Positions 37,013 through 45,704 of a stretch of 64,000 bases of DNA are shown piece by piece; position 1 is the first letter of the stretch; each line of letters opens with the position of its first letter. The position numbers were made by a program, and so were the translations under genes. The notes under the pieces were generated by a model, which was not told where the DNA came from, searched no databases, and worked only from the letters and a program-made list of their open reading frames with translations. The DNA is from Chitinophagaceae bacterium (lineage in GTDB: Bacteria > Bacteroidota > Bacteroidia > Chitinophagales > Chitinophagaceae), in assembly GCA_016719015.1 (NCBI GenBank), contig JADKAZ010000001.1:1116001-1180000 (forward strand), read 5' to 3'.

Positions 37013-37258
37013 ATGAGTAACGAGAAAGCGACACCTTCTATTTTTGATAAAGAAAATTATATATGGATGCTCTTAGGCGCTGTAGTAATGGTAATAGGCA
37101 TGTTCCTGCTATCCGGCGGTAAAAATACTGACCCGGCTGTGTTTGACACATCCAAAGTTTACAGTACTACCCGTATCACTATCGCACCAATATTGATACT
37201 CGCAGGTCTTGTGATTGAAATATTTGCCATTTTCAGAAAACCGAAGCAGACAGTATAA
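37013..37258 (+). CDS. DUF3098 family membrane protein
   Basis: An 81-aa protein with two predicted TM helices: NYIWMLLGAVVMVIGMFLLS near residues 15-35 and ITIAPILILAGLVIEIFAIF near 53-73. Between them is a short extracytoplasmic loop (GGKNTDPAVFDTSKVYST). Length, topology and position between ftsX and uppP fit the DUF3098 family found in Bacteroidota. Its function is unknown; the neighbours suggest a link to cell-envelope or division work. It starts at the ATG at 37013, 109 bp after ftsX, and is followed by a hairpin terminator at 37286. Confidence 0.85.
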   Translation: MSNEKATPSIFDKENYIWMLLGAVVMVIGMFLLSGGKNTDPAVFDTSKVYSTTRITIAPILILAGLVIEIFAIFRKPKQTV

Positions 37259-37285
37259 CACCGGTTGATCATTAAATAATTATAC

Positions 37286-37312
37286 AAGGCGATACTTTAG
37301 CAGTGTCGCCTT
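37286..37312 (+). terminator. Terminator between DUF3098 and uppP
   Basis: AAGGCGATAC and GTGTCGCCTT form an imperfect 9-10 bp stem with a 7-nt loop, followed by TTTATTTTT on the plus strand. uppP starts 38 bp later, so some read-through or a separate promoter is needed for it. Confidence 0.75.
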
Positions 37313-37350
37313 TTTATTTTTGTAGTATGTTGCAACAATAATTTATTTGC

Positions 37351-38136
37351 ATGAATATTTTTGAAGCCATTATTATCGCCATCGTAGAAGGATTAACTGA
37401 ATTTCTGCCTGTATCTTCCACCGGGCACATGATTATTACCGAAAAAATATTGGGTGTACCGGACAATGATTTTACCAAGCTGTTTACCGTAGGCATTCAA
37501 TTGGGAGCTATATTAGCCGTAGTTGTTTTATACTGGAAAAAATTTATTGATTTTAAGAGCTGGCATTTCTATTTAAAGTTATTAGTAGCTGTAATACCTG
37601 CTTTAGTACTGGGTTTCATTTTTTCAGATAAGATAGATTCATTGTTAGAAAGTTCACTGACTGTTGCTATCAGTATGATAGCCGGTGGCATCATTCTTTT
37701 ATTTATTGACAATGTCTTTAAAACACCTACGATAGAGACAGAAGAAAAAATCGGTTTTCCTAAAGCATTTATTATCGGCCTGTGGCAATGTATTGCAATG
37801 ATACCCGGAGTAAGCCGCAGTGCCGCCAGTATCATTGGTGGTATGCAGCAAAGCCTGACAAGAAAACTGGCAGCAGAATTTTCTTTTTTCCTTGCTGTAC
37901 CTACCATGGCGGCTGCCACCGGTTACAAAATGTTGAAAGGTTATAAGACTCTCAATGCTGAACACATCAAACTATTAGCCATTGGAAATGTGGTGGCATT
38001 TATTGTAGCCTTGCTGGCTATTAAATTTTTCATCAGTTTTTTACAGAAACACGGCTTTAAATTATTTGGCTATTACAGGATAATTGGCGGCATCATACTT
38101 TTGATCCTTGTCCTTACAGGTATTATAAAAGGTTAA
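37351..38136 (+). CDS. uppP: Undecaprenyl-diphosphatase UppP (BacA)
   Basis: A 261-aa polytopic inner-membrane enzyme that removes a phosphate from undecaprenyl pyrophosphate, recycling the lipid carrier for peptidoglycan and polysaccharide synthesis. The first conserved motif, [15 protein letters not shown], is at residues ~11-25; it holds the catalytic glutamates and serines. The second, PGVSRSAAS, is near residue 152 and supplies the conserved Arg. About eight hydrophobic segments are visible. The length is normal for the family. Low-level resistance to bacitracin is a known effect of overexpression in other bacteria. It starts at the ATG at 37351. Confidence 0.95.
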   Translation: MNIFEAIIIAIVEGLTEFLPVSSTGHMIITEKILGVPDNDFTKLFTVGIQLGAILAVVVLYWKKFIDFKSWHFYLKLLVAVIPALVLGFIFSDKIDSLLESSLTVAISMIAGGIILLFIDNVFKTPTIETEEKIGFPKAFIIGLWQCIAMIPGVSRSAASIIGGMQQSLTRKLAAEFSFFLAVPTMAAATGYKMLKGYKTLNAEHIKLLAIGNVVAFIVALLAIKFFISFLQKHGFKLFGYYRIIGGIILLILVLTGIIKG

Positions 38137-38172
38137 ATACATTTATCCCTATTTTTACCCAAAGCATTGGTT

Positions 38173-39480
38173 ATGCAAACGGCTTCAAAAAAAGTAGTGA
38201 ATGGCTGGGCAATGTACGACTGGGCCAGTTCTTCTTACAACCTCGTTATCACTTCTACGATTTTCCCGGCTTACTTTGAAGCAATTGCTGTTGATGATAA
38301 AAATGTTTCTAAAACTGCTGTCACTTTTTTAGGAAGACAGTTTGAGAATACAGCTTTATATAATTATGCCCTTGCCCTTGCCATGCTGATTGTTGCTTTT
38401 ATGTCACCGCTGCTTTCTTCCATAGCAGATTATAAAGGCAACAAAAAAAAGTTCCTGAATTTTTTCCTGACGATGGGTAGTATTGCCTGTGCTTCGCTTT
38501 TTTTCTTTGAAAGCAAGACACTGACGATTGGCCTGGTCTCTATGATTATTGCCTGTGTAGGTTTTTGGGGCAGCCAGGTTTTTTATAATTCTTTTCTGCC
38601 AGAAATTGCCATTCCAGAAGACCGTGACCGTGTAAGTGCTAAAGGATTTGCATTTGGGTATGTAGGTAGTGTGTTATTACAGCTTATTTGTTTTGTTTTT
38701 GTTTTTAATCCTGGCTTATTAGGAGGAGATGAACAGTCGACCATTCAGTTCAGAACATCATTCCTGCTGGTAGGCATCTGGTGGTGGGGCTTTGGCCAGT
38801 TCTCACTCCGACGTTTACCAAAGCCGGTTCCAGCAGGCAGTGGTGAACAAAACCACATCTTATCCAAAGGATATAAGGAGTTACAAAAAGTCTGGGCACA
38901 AGTGAAACAACTTCCGAAGTTAAAACGATTCTTACTGGCCTTCTTCTTTTATAACATGGGAGTGCAAACAGTAATGCTGGTAGCTACATTGTATGGTAAA
39001 AGTGAACTGGAGATTCCAACCGATAACCTGATCATCGCCATACTACTAATACAACTGATTGCCATTCCGGGTGCTTTTGTTATTTCCTGGCTATCTTCTA
39101 AAATCGGTAACCTTAAAACATTAATGACACTAGTTGTACTCTGGATAATCCTGTGTATCGCAGCTTTCTACCTGCCCCGTGGAGGCATTTATGAATTTTA
39201 TGCAATGGGTGCTGCCGTTGGTTTTATAATGGGGGGGATCCAATCGCTGAGCCGTTCCACCCATGCCAAACTGATACCGGAGACAAGAGATACTGTTTCG
39301 TTTTTTAGTTTTTATGATGTGACAGAGAAGATGGCGGCCGTTCTGGGAATATTTAGCTTTGGCCTTATTACTGAATTAACAGGCTCACAAAGAAATTCAG
39401 TTTTGGCCCTCACTGTATTTTTTGTTATTGGGTTGTTGTTATTGTTTTACGCCAATGCCGCAAAAAATAAAACTGCATGA
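38173..39480 (+). CDS. MFS transporter, UMF1/Atg22-like family
   Basis: About 435 aa from the ATG at 38173; a TTG two codons upstream opens the frame but is less likely. It shows about 12 TM segments and the UMF1-family signatures WAMYDWASSSYNLVI at the N-terminus, FYNSFLPEIA near residue 135 and GGIQSLSRSTHAKLIP near residue 355. It is an inner-membrane major facilitator; the substrate of bacterial UMF1 proteins is not established. The stop codon overlaps the start of the MBL-fold gene by 4 bp (ATGA), so the two are translationally coupled. Confidence 0.9.
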   Translation: MQTASKKVVNGWAMYDWASSSYNLVITSTIFPAYFEAIAVDDKNVSKTAVTFLGRQFENTALYNYALALAMLIVAFMSPLLSSIADYKGNKKKFLNFFLTMGSIACASLFFFESKTLTIGLVSMIIACVGFWGSQVFYNSFLPEIAIPEDRDRVSAKGFAFGYVGSVLLQLICFVFVFNPGLLGGDEQSTIQFRTSFLLVGIWWWGFGQFSLRRLPKPVPAGSGEQNHILSKGYKELQKVWAQVKQLPKLKRFLLAFFFYNMGVQTVMLVATLYGKSELEIPTDNLIIAILLIQLIAIPGAFVISWLSSKIGNLKTLMTLVVLWIILCIAAFYLPRGGIYEFYAMGAAVGFIMGGIQSLSRSTHAKLIPETRDTVSFFSFYDVTEKMAAVLGIFSFGLITELTGSQRNSVLALTVFFVIGLLLLFYANAAKNKTA

Positions 39481-40337
39481 AACTATATTCGATAAATACC
39501 GGTTATTTTAAACTTGATGGTGGTGCTATGTTTGGCGTAGTGCCTAAAAGCATGTGGAACAAGATTAACCCGGCTGATGAAAATAATTTATGCTCCTGGG
39601 CCTTGCGTTGCTTATTAATTGAAGATGGAAACAGGTTGATCCTTGTTGATAATGGAAACGGTGATAAACAGGATGCAAAATTTTTCAGCCATTATTACCT
39701 GCATGGGAATGATACGCTGGATAAGTCGTTGGCAAAATATGGTTTCCACCGGGATGACATTACCGATGTTTTTTTAACCCACCTGCATTTTGATCATTGC
39801 GGGGGCAGTATTATGAGGGATGGGGATAAATTAGTACCGGCTTTTAAAAATGCCACTTACTGGAGTAATAAAGAACACTGGGACTGGGCTGTCTACCCTA
39901 ACGAAAGAGAAAAAGCTTCTTTTCTGAAAGAAAATATTCTACCAATCGAGGAAAGCGGAAAGTTAGAATTTGTAGAGGTAGCAGGAAGTATTGACGGCAA
40001 ACTTGGAGAAACTGCATTTACGGAGAATATATCTATCAGGTTTGTAAGTGGTCATACGGAAAGTATGATGCTGCCGCAAATAAAATATAATAACAAGACG
40101 ATTGTCTTCATGGCAGATCTTCTTCCTTCAGTAGGGCATATTCCTATTCCGTATGTAATGGCTTATGATATGTTTCCGCTGACAACGCTGAATGAAAAAA
40201 AATCATTTCTGAAAGAAGCAGCAGCAGGTGATTATATCCTTTTCTTTGAACATGACCCGGTGCATGAATGCTGTAATTTACAACAAACAGAAAGGGGTGT
40301 CCGGGCAAAAGATTTTTTTAAATTGGAAGAAATCTGA
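39477..40337 (+). CDS. MBL-fold metallo-hydrolase
   Basis: A 286-aa metallo-beta-lactamase-fold protein. The metal motif HxHxDH is present as THLHFDHCGG near residue 102, with further likely ligands in VSGHTESM (~residue 190) and ADLLPS (~residue 208). FFEHDPVHECC near the C-terminus supplies the last His. No signal peptide is visible, so it is probably cytoplasmic. It resembles the quorum-quenching lactonase/N-acyl hydrolase-like branch, but the substrate cannot be told from sequence. It overlaps the MFS transporter gene by 4 bp, which suggests the pair act together. Confidence 0.9.
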   Translation: MKLYSINTGYFKLDGGAMFGVVPKSMWNKINPADENNLCSWALRCLLIEDGNRLILVDNGNGDKQDAKFFSHYYLHGNDTLDKSLAKYGFHRDDITDVFLTHLHFDHCGGSIMRDGDKLVPAFKNATYWSNKEHWDWAVYPNEREKASFLKENILPIEESGKLEFVEVAGSIDGKLGETAFTENISIRFVSGHTESMMLPQIKYNNKTIVFMADLLPSVGHIPIPYVMAYDMFPLTTLNEKKSFLKEAAAGDYILFFEHDPVHECCNLQQTERGVRAKDFFKLEEI

Positions 40338-40343
40338 GTTTAA

Positions 40344-41345
40344 TTAAATTTTTTCCTCTTCTTTACTGGTGTAAAGTTTCTTAATTCCCAGAATAAGCAG
40401 GCTTCCAATAATTGCAGGCACAATAAGATTTATAAACCATATAGTGATAGTTGTAAACAGCACACCCAGGTGATTGAGTGTAAAAAGGCCAATCAGTTTA
40501 ATACCCACTTCTCCCCGCAAACCAATATCTGCGATGGCAAAAGAAGGAATAACAGCCAGTACAAAAAAAGTAATGCTGACCGACCATAAACATTCCCACC
40601 ATGAAATACTGACTTCAAACAATTGAAACAGCAGATAATACTGAATAATAAAAACAACAAATCGTAAAGCAGATAATAGCAATAATCGAAAAAGTAAAGC
40701 CGTATCAAAATCTTCCAAAGCTTTGATTAAATAAGCAAAACGGTTACTGCCGGGCAACCTGTCCACCCATTTGATAAGCCATGAGAGGCGAAAATAAAAA
40801 AGTAAAAGCCCAGATAAAACTCCAATCACTCCATACAACGTTACTTTGAACCAGAGAGGTGAAATAAGCTGGCTGCCTATAATTTCGTTCCTGAGTACTA
40901 TCAAACCAATACACCCCATCAATACTGTAATGATAAGCTGGCTGATACTGCCAACGATAGTGATCGAAATTGTTTTTAAGCGGTTGCCTTCATCCATATA
41001 TAAAACTCTTCCGAGATACTCACCTACTCTGTTTGGAGTACTGACGGAAAAAGAAACCCCGGACAATACTGCCCGAAATGCCTTTAAAAAACTTATTTGT
41101 TGTATAGGCTTAACGGATATTTTCCATTTGATTGCTTCGATGGACCAGTTAGCAATCATTAATACAACAACGGCAATCAGATTCCATACTAATGAGGTGC
41201 TGAATGAAGATTTTATTCCCTGCCACGCAGTTTCCAGGTTAGGTTGTTTTACTATCTGACGGTAAATAGCCCAGGATAACCACGCAAATAACAGTGGGCC
41301 GAGGAAGTAGTTGATGAAAATTTTGATATTTTTACTTAATCTCAT
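40344..41345 (-). CDS. Lysylphosphatidylglycerol synthase-type TM (UPF0104/flippase-like) membrane protein
   Basis: About 333 aa from the ATG at 41345 (MRLSKNIKIFINYFLGP). The open frame extends further upstream, but only by reading through the palindromic repeat and into ruvC. It has about eight TM helices and the family features AFRAVLSGVSFSVSTPNRVGEYLGRVLY (residues ~83-110) and IADIGLRGEVGIKLIGLF (~258-275). Related proteins form the transmembrane part of MprF and are thought to flip or bind lipids. The substrate here is unknown. It is divergent from ruvC, with only 45 bp between the start codons. Confidence 0.85.
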   Translation of the reverse strand: MRLSKNIKIFINYFLGPLLFAWLSWAIYRQIVKQPNLETAWQGIKSSFSTSLVWNLIAVVVLMIANWSIEAIKWKISVKPIQQISFLKAFRAVLSGVSFSVSTPNRVGEYLGRVLYMDEGNRLKTISITIVGSISQLIITVLMGCIGLIVLRNEIIGSQLISPLWFKVTLYGVIGVLSGLLLFYFRLSWLIKWVDRLPGSNRFAYLIKALEDFDTALLFRLLLLSALRFVVFIIQYYLLFQLFEVSISWWECLWSVSITFFVLAVIPSFAIADIGLRGEVGIKLIGLFTLNHLGVLFTTITIWFINLIVPAIIGSLLILGIKKLYTSKEEEKI

Positions 41346-41348
41346 TAA

Positions 41349-41368
41349 CCTGCCTGCCGTCAGGCAGG
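41349..41368. repeat. Short palindromic repeat, CCTGCCTG family, copy 2
   Basis: CCTGCCTG-CCGT-CAGGCAGG: perfect 8-bp arms, 4-nt centre. It occupies nearly half of the 45-bp divergent gap between the flippase-like gene and ruvC. It shares arms and spacing with the copy at 35935-35954. Confidence 0.85.
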
Positions 41369-41390
41369 TCTTGTAAAAATACAGTCCTGT

Positions 41391-41954
41391 TTGCAAAAGC
41401 CTGCTAAAATAATCCTCGGTATTGACCCTGGCACCATCGTGATGGGATACGGATTGATAACAATACAAAACAATAAAGTATCGTTGCTCGAACTGGGTGT
41501 ATTAAAACCCGGAAAAGTAAAAGACAGTTATAAAAAACTACAGCTGATATTTAATACCGTCAGCGGATTAATAACCAAATACCAGCCGACCGATTTTGCC
41601 ATTGAAGCACCCTTCTTTGGTAAAAATGTTCAAAGTATGCTGAAACTGGGAAGAGCTCAGGGTGTTGCCATTGCAGCAGCCATGCGGCATGGGCTTGAGG
41701 TAACCGAGTACTCTCCCAAGAAAGTTAAGCAATCCATCACCGGGAACGGTAATGCCGATAAAGAACAGGTGATGAAAATGCTGCAAACCTTATTGTCATT
41801 TAGTGAAAGCCCGAAACAATACGATGCAACCGATGCACTGGCAGTGGCCATGTGTCATTATTTCCAATCAACTTCTGTGTTGAATAAGGCGGGTAAAGGA
41901 TTGAATGGTTGGGATGATTTTATAAAAAAGAATCCGGGGCGACTTCGTAAATAA
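41391..41954 (+). CDS. ruvC: Crossover junction endodeoxyribonuclease RuvC
   Basis: A 187-aa Holliday-junction resolvase acting in the cytoplasm with RuvAB. Catalytic acidic residues are visible: Asp in ILGIDPG (residue ~12), Glu in FAIEAPFFG (~70), and the C-terminal YDATDALAVAMCH that supplies the last acids and His. No ATG is available: an in-frame stop lies at 41346 and the only good initiator before the first catalytic strand is TTG at 41391, so a TTG start is inferred. The palindromic repeat at 41349-41368 sits just upstream and may have displaced an older start or promoter. It is convergent with the gene at 41958. Confidence 0.93.
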   Translation: MQKPAKIILGIDPGTIVMGYGLITIQNNKVSLLELGVLKPGKVKDSYKKLQLIFNTVSGLITKYQPTDFAIEAPFFGKNVQSMLKLGRAQGVAIAAAMRHGLEVTEYSPKKVKQSITGNGNADKEQVMKMLQTLLSFSESPKQYDATDALAVAMCHYFQSTSVLNKAGKGLNGWDDFIKKNPGRLRK

Positions 41955-41957
41955 GAT

Positions 41958-42701
41958 TTATTCCGGTTTTCTTATCGGGCTTTTTGATTTCTTCTTGGGT
42001 GACTTGTTTTTTTCTGGTTGCTGTTTGTCAGTTTTCTTTTTTATTTCAGGCAATTCTTCTGAGATTTTCGTCATGGCGCTGTCGGCAATAGTTGCTGAAA
42101 CTACGGAGTCCATAACAAACAATGCAGAATCTACAACCTTCCCGTCCCAATCATACACATCGGCTTCGTTTTCCCTGGTTACTAAATCGACACGATCAAT
42201 ATTTACTCCATACCACCCTTTATTTTCAAACCAAATAACCTGGTTATAAGAAAGAAAATATTTGACAGACCCGATATCGAAATAAATTTTCCCTTTGAGC
42301 ATTGGCGTATTTGCCCCATCCTCATCAACTAATATCGAATCTGCCAGGTAAGAATTAAATTTTGCATTCAGCCAATCCACTCCTTTATCTTCCCCCATCC
42401 GGATAAATTTCAGAAAATCCTCCCTGAACTCCTGCTGCATGCTTTCATCGTCCATGGAATCTAAAAAAGCTTTTGTTTCAACATTATCTTTATCAGTCGT
42501 ATCAATTTTAAAAGCTTTTATCATATATGCTTTAAGTGATAAAGCATCCGGAAAAAGATTTACAAAACCTTCTTCATCCTTCTCTGCCAAAACAGCAAAT
42601 ATCTTTTTTACCATCACCTCTTTATTCTTTTCCTGGCCAGAAGAGGGTGTTGTTATAATTAAAAAAACTGCCAGCAATACTAATCCCGCCTTTTTCATCA
42701 T
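41958..42701 (-). CDS. Exported hypothetical protein with basic C-terminal tail
   Basis: A 247-aa protein with a signal peptide (MMKKAGLVLLAVFLIITTPSSGQ). The mature part is mixed alpha/beta, with FDIGSVKYFLSYNQVIWFENKGWYGVNI in the centre, similar in style to SnoaL/NTF2-like or DUF4440-type folds, but no family is recognised. The last ~35 residues are Lys/Pro/Ser-rich (KKKTDKQQPEKNKSPKKKSK). It lies 5 bp after the HIT gene on the same strand, so they are probably co-transcribed. The function is unknown; a periplasmic location is inferred. Confidence 0.75.
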   Translation of the reverse strand: MMKKAGLVLLAVFLIITTPSSGQEKNKEVMVKKIFAVLAEKDEEGFVNLFPDALSLKAYMIKAFKIDTTDKDNVETKAFLDSMDDESMQQEFREDFLKFIRMGEDKGVDWLNAKFNSYLADSILVDEDGANTPMLKGKIYFDIGSVKYFLSYNQVIWFENKGWYGVNIDRVDLVTRENEADVYDWDGKVVDSALFVMDSVVSATIADSAMTKISEELPEIKKKTDKQQPEKNKSPKKKSKSPIRKPE

Positions 42702-42706
42702 AATAT

Positions 42707-43096
42707 TTATAAATGGGCCAAAATCCTTTCTTGTACTTTCTTCAAATCTGATGCAGATGCCTGTGTTTTTGGTTGCATAAAATTTAAATCATTAGCTGAG
42801 TTGATAGGTATAAGATGGATATGTGCATGCGGCACTTCCAACCCGATGACACTAATACCACAGCGGTTACAGTCAAATGCTTTCTCAATAGCATGTGCAA
42901 TAGGCTTTGCAAACAGAAGTATTTCACTTAAATAATTATCCGGCAAGTCAAATAGTTTATCCGTTTCCTTTTTAGGTACCACCAGCACATGACCTTCCCG
43001 CAGCGGAAAGATATCGAGGAAAGCAAAAAACTTTTCGTTCTCTTTAATTTTATAACTGGGTATTTCGCCAGCAATTATTTTTGAAAATATCGTCAT
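42707..43096 (-). CDS. HIT family protein (histidine-triad nucleotide hydrolase)
   Basis: About 129 aa from the ATG at 43096, which gives the usual HIT start MTIFSKIIAGEIPSYKI; the frame runs 19 codons further upstream without homology. The histidine triad HAHIHLIP is at residues ~92-99. HIT hydrolases of the HinT type cleave nucleoside phosphoramidates and related AMP adducts in the cytoplasm. It is downstream of greA behind a terminator and directly upstream of the exported protein gene. Confidence 0.93.
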   Translation of the reverse strand: MTIFSKIIAGEIPSYKIKENEKFFAFLDIFPLREGHVLVVPKKETDKLFDLPDNYLSEILLFAKPIAHAIEKAFDCNRCGISVIGLEVPHAHIHLIPINSANDLNFMQPKTQASASDLKKVQERILAHL

Positions 43097-43183
43097 ACCG
43101 CCAACAAATTTTGCTTTACGGGAAAGCAGGAAATATTTTATTTCTTTAAACACCTTCTATAAATTTCCGAAACCTATTGCAAA

Positions 43184-43216
43184 AATAAAAGTTCTGCAGA
43201 ATGCAGAACTTTTATT
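43184..43216 (-). terminator. Strong terminator after greA
   Basis: A perfect 15-bp stem (43184-43198 with 43202-43216) with a 3-nt loop and A/T-rich ends, 20 bp beyond the greA stop on the minus strand. Confidence 0.88.
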
Positions 43217-43236
43217 GATTCACTTTAACTTATTAA

Positions 43237-43710
43237 TTATGCAGTAATTTCTTCAATCTTGAATTTGAGTATCCCCGCCGGTGCCTGTACTTCAGCTGTG
43301 TCGCCAACATGTTTGCCGAGAATTCCTTTCCCAATTGGTGAGGTAACTGATATCTTGCCTGCTTTCAGGTCAGCTTCCTGTTCGCTTACAATTTTATAGG
43401 TCACCTGCTTTTTCGTTCCCAGGTTAGTCAGGGTAACTTTTGTCAGTATGGACACTTTACTGGTATCAATACTGGACTCATCCAGCACTCTTATAGTAGC
43501 CATTGCACCTTCATAAGCGGCGATTTTTGCTTCCAATATTCCCTGTGCCTCCTTAGCCGCATCATATTCTGCATTCTCTTTCAGGTCACCTTTTTCCCTG
43601 GCTTCTGCAATAGCCCGGCTGGCGGCCGGACGGTCAACCCCTTTCATCCGCTGCAGTTCAGCTTTCATCAGGACCAGTGTTTCTTTTGTTACATACTGAA
43701 AGTCACTCAT
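43237..43710 (-). CDS. greA: Transcription elongation factor GreA
   Basis: A 157-158 aa cytoplasmic factor that enters the RNA polymerase secondary channel and stimulates cleavage of backtracked transcripts. The N-terminal coiled coil contains GDLKENAEYDAAKE (residues ~42-55), whose tip acids are essential in the family. The C-terminal FKBP-like domain contains SPIGKGILGKHVGD. The start is the ATG at 43710 because GGAGGT lies just upstream with 4 nt spacing; an in-frame GTG two codons earlier overlaps that Shine-Dalgarno sequence. Terminators flank the gene on both sides, so it is transcribed alone. Confidence 0.95.
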   Translation of the reverse strand: MSDFQYVTKETLVLMKAELQRMKGVDRPAASRAIAEAREKGDLKENAEYDAAKEAQGILEAKIAAYEGAMATIRVLDESSIDTSKVSILTKVTLTNLGTKKQVTYKIVSEQEADLKAGKISVTSPIGKGILGKHVGDTAEVQAPAGILKFKIEEITA

Positions 43711-43714
43711 ATTC

Positions 43715-43720
43715 ACCTCC
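43715..43720 (-). promoter_or_regulatory. Shine-Dalgarno sequence of greA
   Basis: GGAGGT read on the minus strand, 4 nt before the ATG at 43710. It decides the start codon and is unusual for Bacteroidota, whose ribosomes mostly do not rely on this pairing. Confidence 0.75.
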
Positions 43721-43757
43721 CTTTTTATGTCTTGTATGGCAAGACGGAAAAAAATAA

Positions 43758-43785
43758 CAACGCCTCAGTGTTTGCTGAAGCGTTG
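43758..43785 (-). terminator. Terminator after the 2-hydroxyacid dehydrogenase gene
   Basis: CAACGCCTCAG and CTGAAGCGTTG form an 11-bp stem with one G-U type mismatch, followed by a run of Ts on the minus strand (43748-43755 region). It separates the rsmA/dehydrogenase unit from greA. Confidence 0.8.
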
Positions 43786-43830
43786 CATTATTGATAGCAC
43801 AAATATAAAAAAGATTCGGATAACCAACTA

Positions 43831-44757
43831 TTAATCTAAGCCCAATTTCTGTAACAAAACTTTAGCCATTTTATAAAAAGATTCATGACTATATCCTGCA
43901 ATATGCGGGGTCACAATCACATTGGGCTGTTCCAGCAACCATCTCAGCATTATATTTTCAGTTACTGAATAGGTTTCGAAATTTTCATTTTCGAGCACAT
44001 CCAGCCCTGCGCCCATTATTTTATTTCCCTTTAATGCATTAACTAATTCTTCCAGGCTCACAAGCCCTCCTCTTGCACTATTTAAAAAAAATGGCCTCCG
44101 TTCCAATAGATTGAAAAAATCAGCATCAGCCATATGATGTGTTTCGTCCGTTAAAGGCACATGAAAACTTATCACATCAGCATACCGACACACCTGTTCG
44201 AGATTAGCTTCTTTTATATACCCTGAGCCAAAACCAAACTTGTATTTATCAATTGCCAGTACGGTAACACCAAAAGGCTCCAGCAGTTTTGCAAAACTCT
44301 GACCGGTATTACCAAACCCAATTATTCCAACTGTTTTGCCGCTAAGCTCTGTACCCCGGTTTTCATCCCGCCGCCAGATACCCTGCTTTACTTCATTATG
44401 AGATGAAGTAATATGATTCATCAGGTTCAGCAGCAGACATAATACATGCTCAGCTACTGCATTCCTATTACCTTCAGGACTACTTTCACATCTTATTCCC
44501 TTTTTCTGTGCATACGCAAGGTCAATCAGTTCCATGCCACTACCAAGCCGGCCAATCCATTTAAGATCCGGAGCATTATCAATAAGTTGTTTATCTACTT
44601 TTATTCTGGTGGTAACTACTAACCCTTCTGCATTGACAATAGCTTTAGCCAACTCTTCATAAGTAATAGAAGGTTCATAGAATACTTCATACCCTTTTTG
44701 CTGAAGAGTATCCATCAGGTAGGGATGCGTTTTTCCTGTAATGATTATTTTTTTCAA
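43831..44757 (-). CDS. D-isomer-specific 2-hydroxyacid dehydrogenase family protein
   Basis: A 308-aa NAD(P)-dependent cytoplasmic dehydrogenase, related to phosphoglycerate dehydrogenase (SerA) and hydroxypyruvate reductases. The Rossmann motif [17 protein letters not shown] is near residues 142-158. The catalytic Arg is in [12 protein letters not shown] (~230), the Glu in the following helix/strand segment near [10 protein letters not shown], and the His in TPHIAGYS (~285). It lacks the C-terminal ACT domain of some SerA proteins, so the substrate is uncertain. It follows rsmA by 80 bp on the same strand and ends at a terminator. Confidence 0.88.
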   Translation of the reverse strand: MKKIIITGKTHPYLMDTLQQKGYEVFYEPSITYEELAKAIVNAEGLVVTTRIKVDKQLIDNAPDLKWIGRLGSGMELIDLAYAQKKGIRCESSPEGNRNAVAEHVLCLLLNLMNHITSSHNEVKQGIWRRDENRGTELSGKTVGIIGFGNTGQSFAKLLEPFGVTVLAIDKYKFGFGSGYIKEANLEQVCRYADVISFHVPLTDETHHMADADFFNLLERRPFFLNSARGGLVSLEELVNALKGNKIMGAGLDVLENENFETYSVTENIMLRWLLEQPNVIVTPHIAGYSHESFYKMAKVLLQKLGLD

Positions 44758-44837
44758 GTATGTTTTATATTTTACGTAACCGGATCAAATTCATGGCGAA
44801 ATTTTTATTCCCTGTAATTGTCGTTTTAGCAGTTCGT

Positions 44838-45590
44838 TCAGCGCATTTTAAAAGTAAGTTCAGCAAACTGTTCAACTGTAAGTTGTTCTGCCCTTTTATT
44901 AAACAACTCATCCCCGAGTATTGCTGCATCAAACAAACCTTTTACTGCATTACGCAAAGTTTTGCGTCGCTGGTTAAAAGCAGTTTTAACCAACAGGAAA
45001 AAATCTTTTTCGCTTTTCATTGCTGGTGTTGCAGGATTAGGCAACAATCTTATCACCCCACTTTTTACTTTTGGGGGTGGTTGAAAACATTTTTCATTGA
45101 CGTCAAACAAATACTCTACTTTAAAAAAAGCCTGTATCAATACACTGATAACGCCATATACTTTACTTCCTTCTTTGGCAGCTACCCGCTGCGCCACTTC
45201 TTTCTGAAACATTCCAACGGCACCTTCTACATCTTCCTTCCATTCAACTATTTTAAAAAGTATCTGCGTAGAAATATTATAGGGGAAATTACCCACCACC
45301 GTAAATTTTCCCATAAAAGGTTTCTCAATATCCAAAAAGTTTTGGTGAATAATCTTACCGGTTAACTGCGGCCAGGTTTTTAATAAATAATCCACTTTTT
45401 CATCATCCAGTTCCACCGCCTTAAAATCAATATCTTTTAATTCCAGCAGGTATTTGGTTAATGCACCTCCGCCCGGCCCCACTTCGAGCAGTTGCCTGAA
45501 GGACTGCTGTTGTAAAGATGACACAATCTTGCGGCAGATATTTTCATCTTTTAAAAAATGCTGGCCCAGTGACTTCTTCAGCGTATACAT
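44838..45590 (-). CDS. rsmA: 16S rRNA dimethyladenosine transferase RsmA (KsgA)
   Basis: About 250 aa. It dimethylates two adjacent adenines in the 3'-terminal hairpin of 16S rRNA during small-subunit assembly. The start at 45590 gives MYTLKKSLGQHFLKDENIC, the usual N-terminus; the frame continues upstream without homology. SAM motif I is LLEVGPGGGALTKYLL and catalytic motif IV is NFPYNIST. The promoter box TACATTTG ends only 4 nt before this ATG, which suggests a leaderless or nearly leaderless mRNA. It is co-oriented with the following dehydrogenase gene. Confidence 0.95.
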   Translation of the reverse strand: MYTLKKSLGQHFLKDENICRKIVSSLQQQSFRQLLEVGPGGGALTKYLLELKDIDFKAVELDDEKVDYLLKTWPQLTGKIIHQNFLDIEKPFMGKFTVVGNFPYNISTQILFKIVEWKEDVEGAVGMFQKEVAQRVAAKEGSKVYGVISVLIQAFFKVEYLFDVNEKCFQPPPKVKSGVIRLLPNPATPAMKSEKDFFLLVKTAFNQRRKTLRNAVKGLFDAAILGDELFNKRAEQLTVEQFAELTFKMR

Positions 45591-45594
45591 TGTG

Positions 45595-45625
45595 CAAATG
45601 TAGTTGATACTGTTACTACACAAAA
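45595..45625 (-). promoter_or_regulatory. Bacteroidota-type promoter of rsmA
   Basis: On the minus strand TTTTG (45625-45621) is followed after 18 nt by TACATTTG (45602-45595), matching the TTTG...TAnnTTTG consensus. Predicted initiation falls at or within a few bases of the ATG at 45590. The -33 box overlaps the T-run of the terminator at 45625-45650. Confidence 0.7.
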
Positions 45626-45650
45626 AACCTCTCCTTTGAAAGAGAGGTTT
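45625..45650 (-). terminator. Terminator after the 45705-48578 gene
   Basis: AAACCTCTC (45625-45633) pairs with GAGAGGTTT (45642-45650) around an 8-nt loop; the minus strand continues TTTTTTG. It lies directly against the rsmA promoter. Confidence 0.85.
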
Positions 45651-45704
45651 CTGCAGTAATCAACTGCAATAATAACCAGCTACCTAGTTTGTCCTTGCGT
45701 AAGA

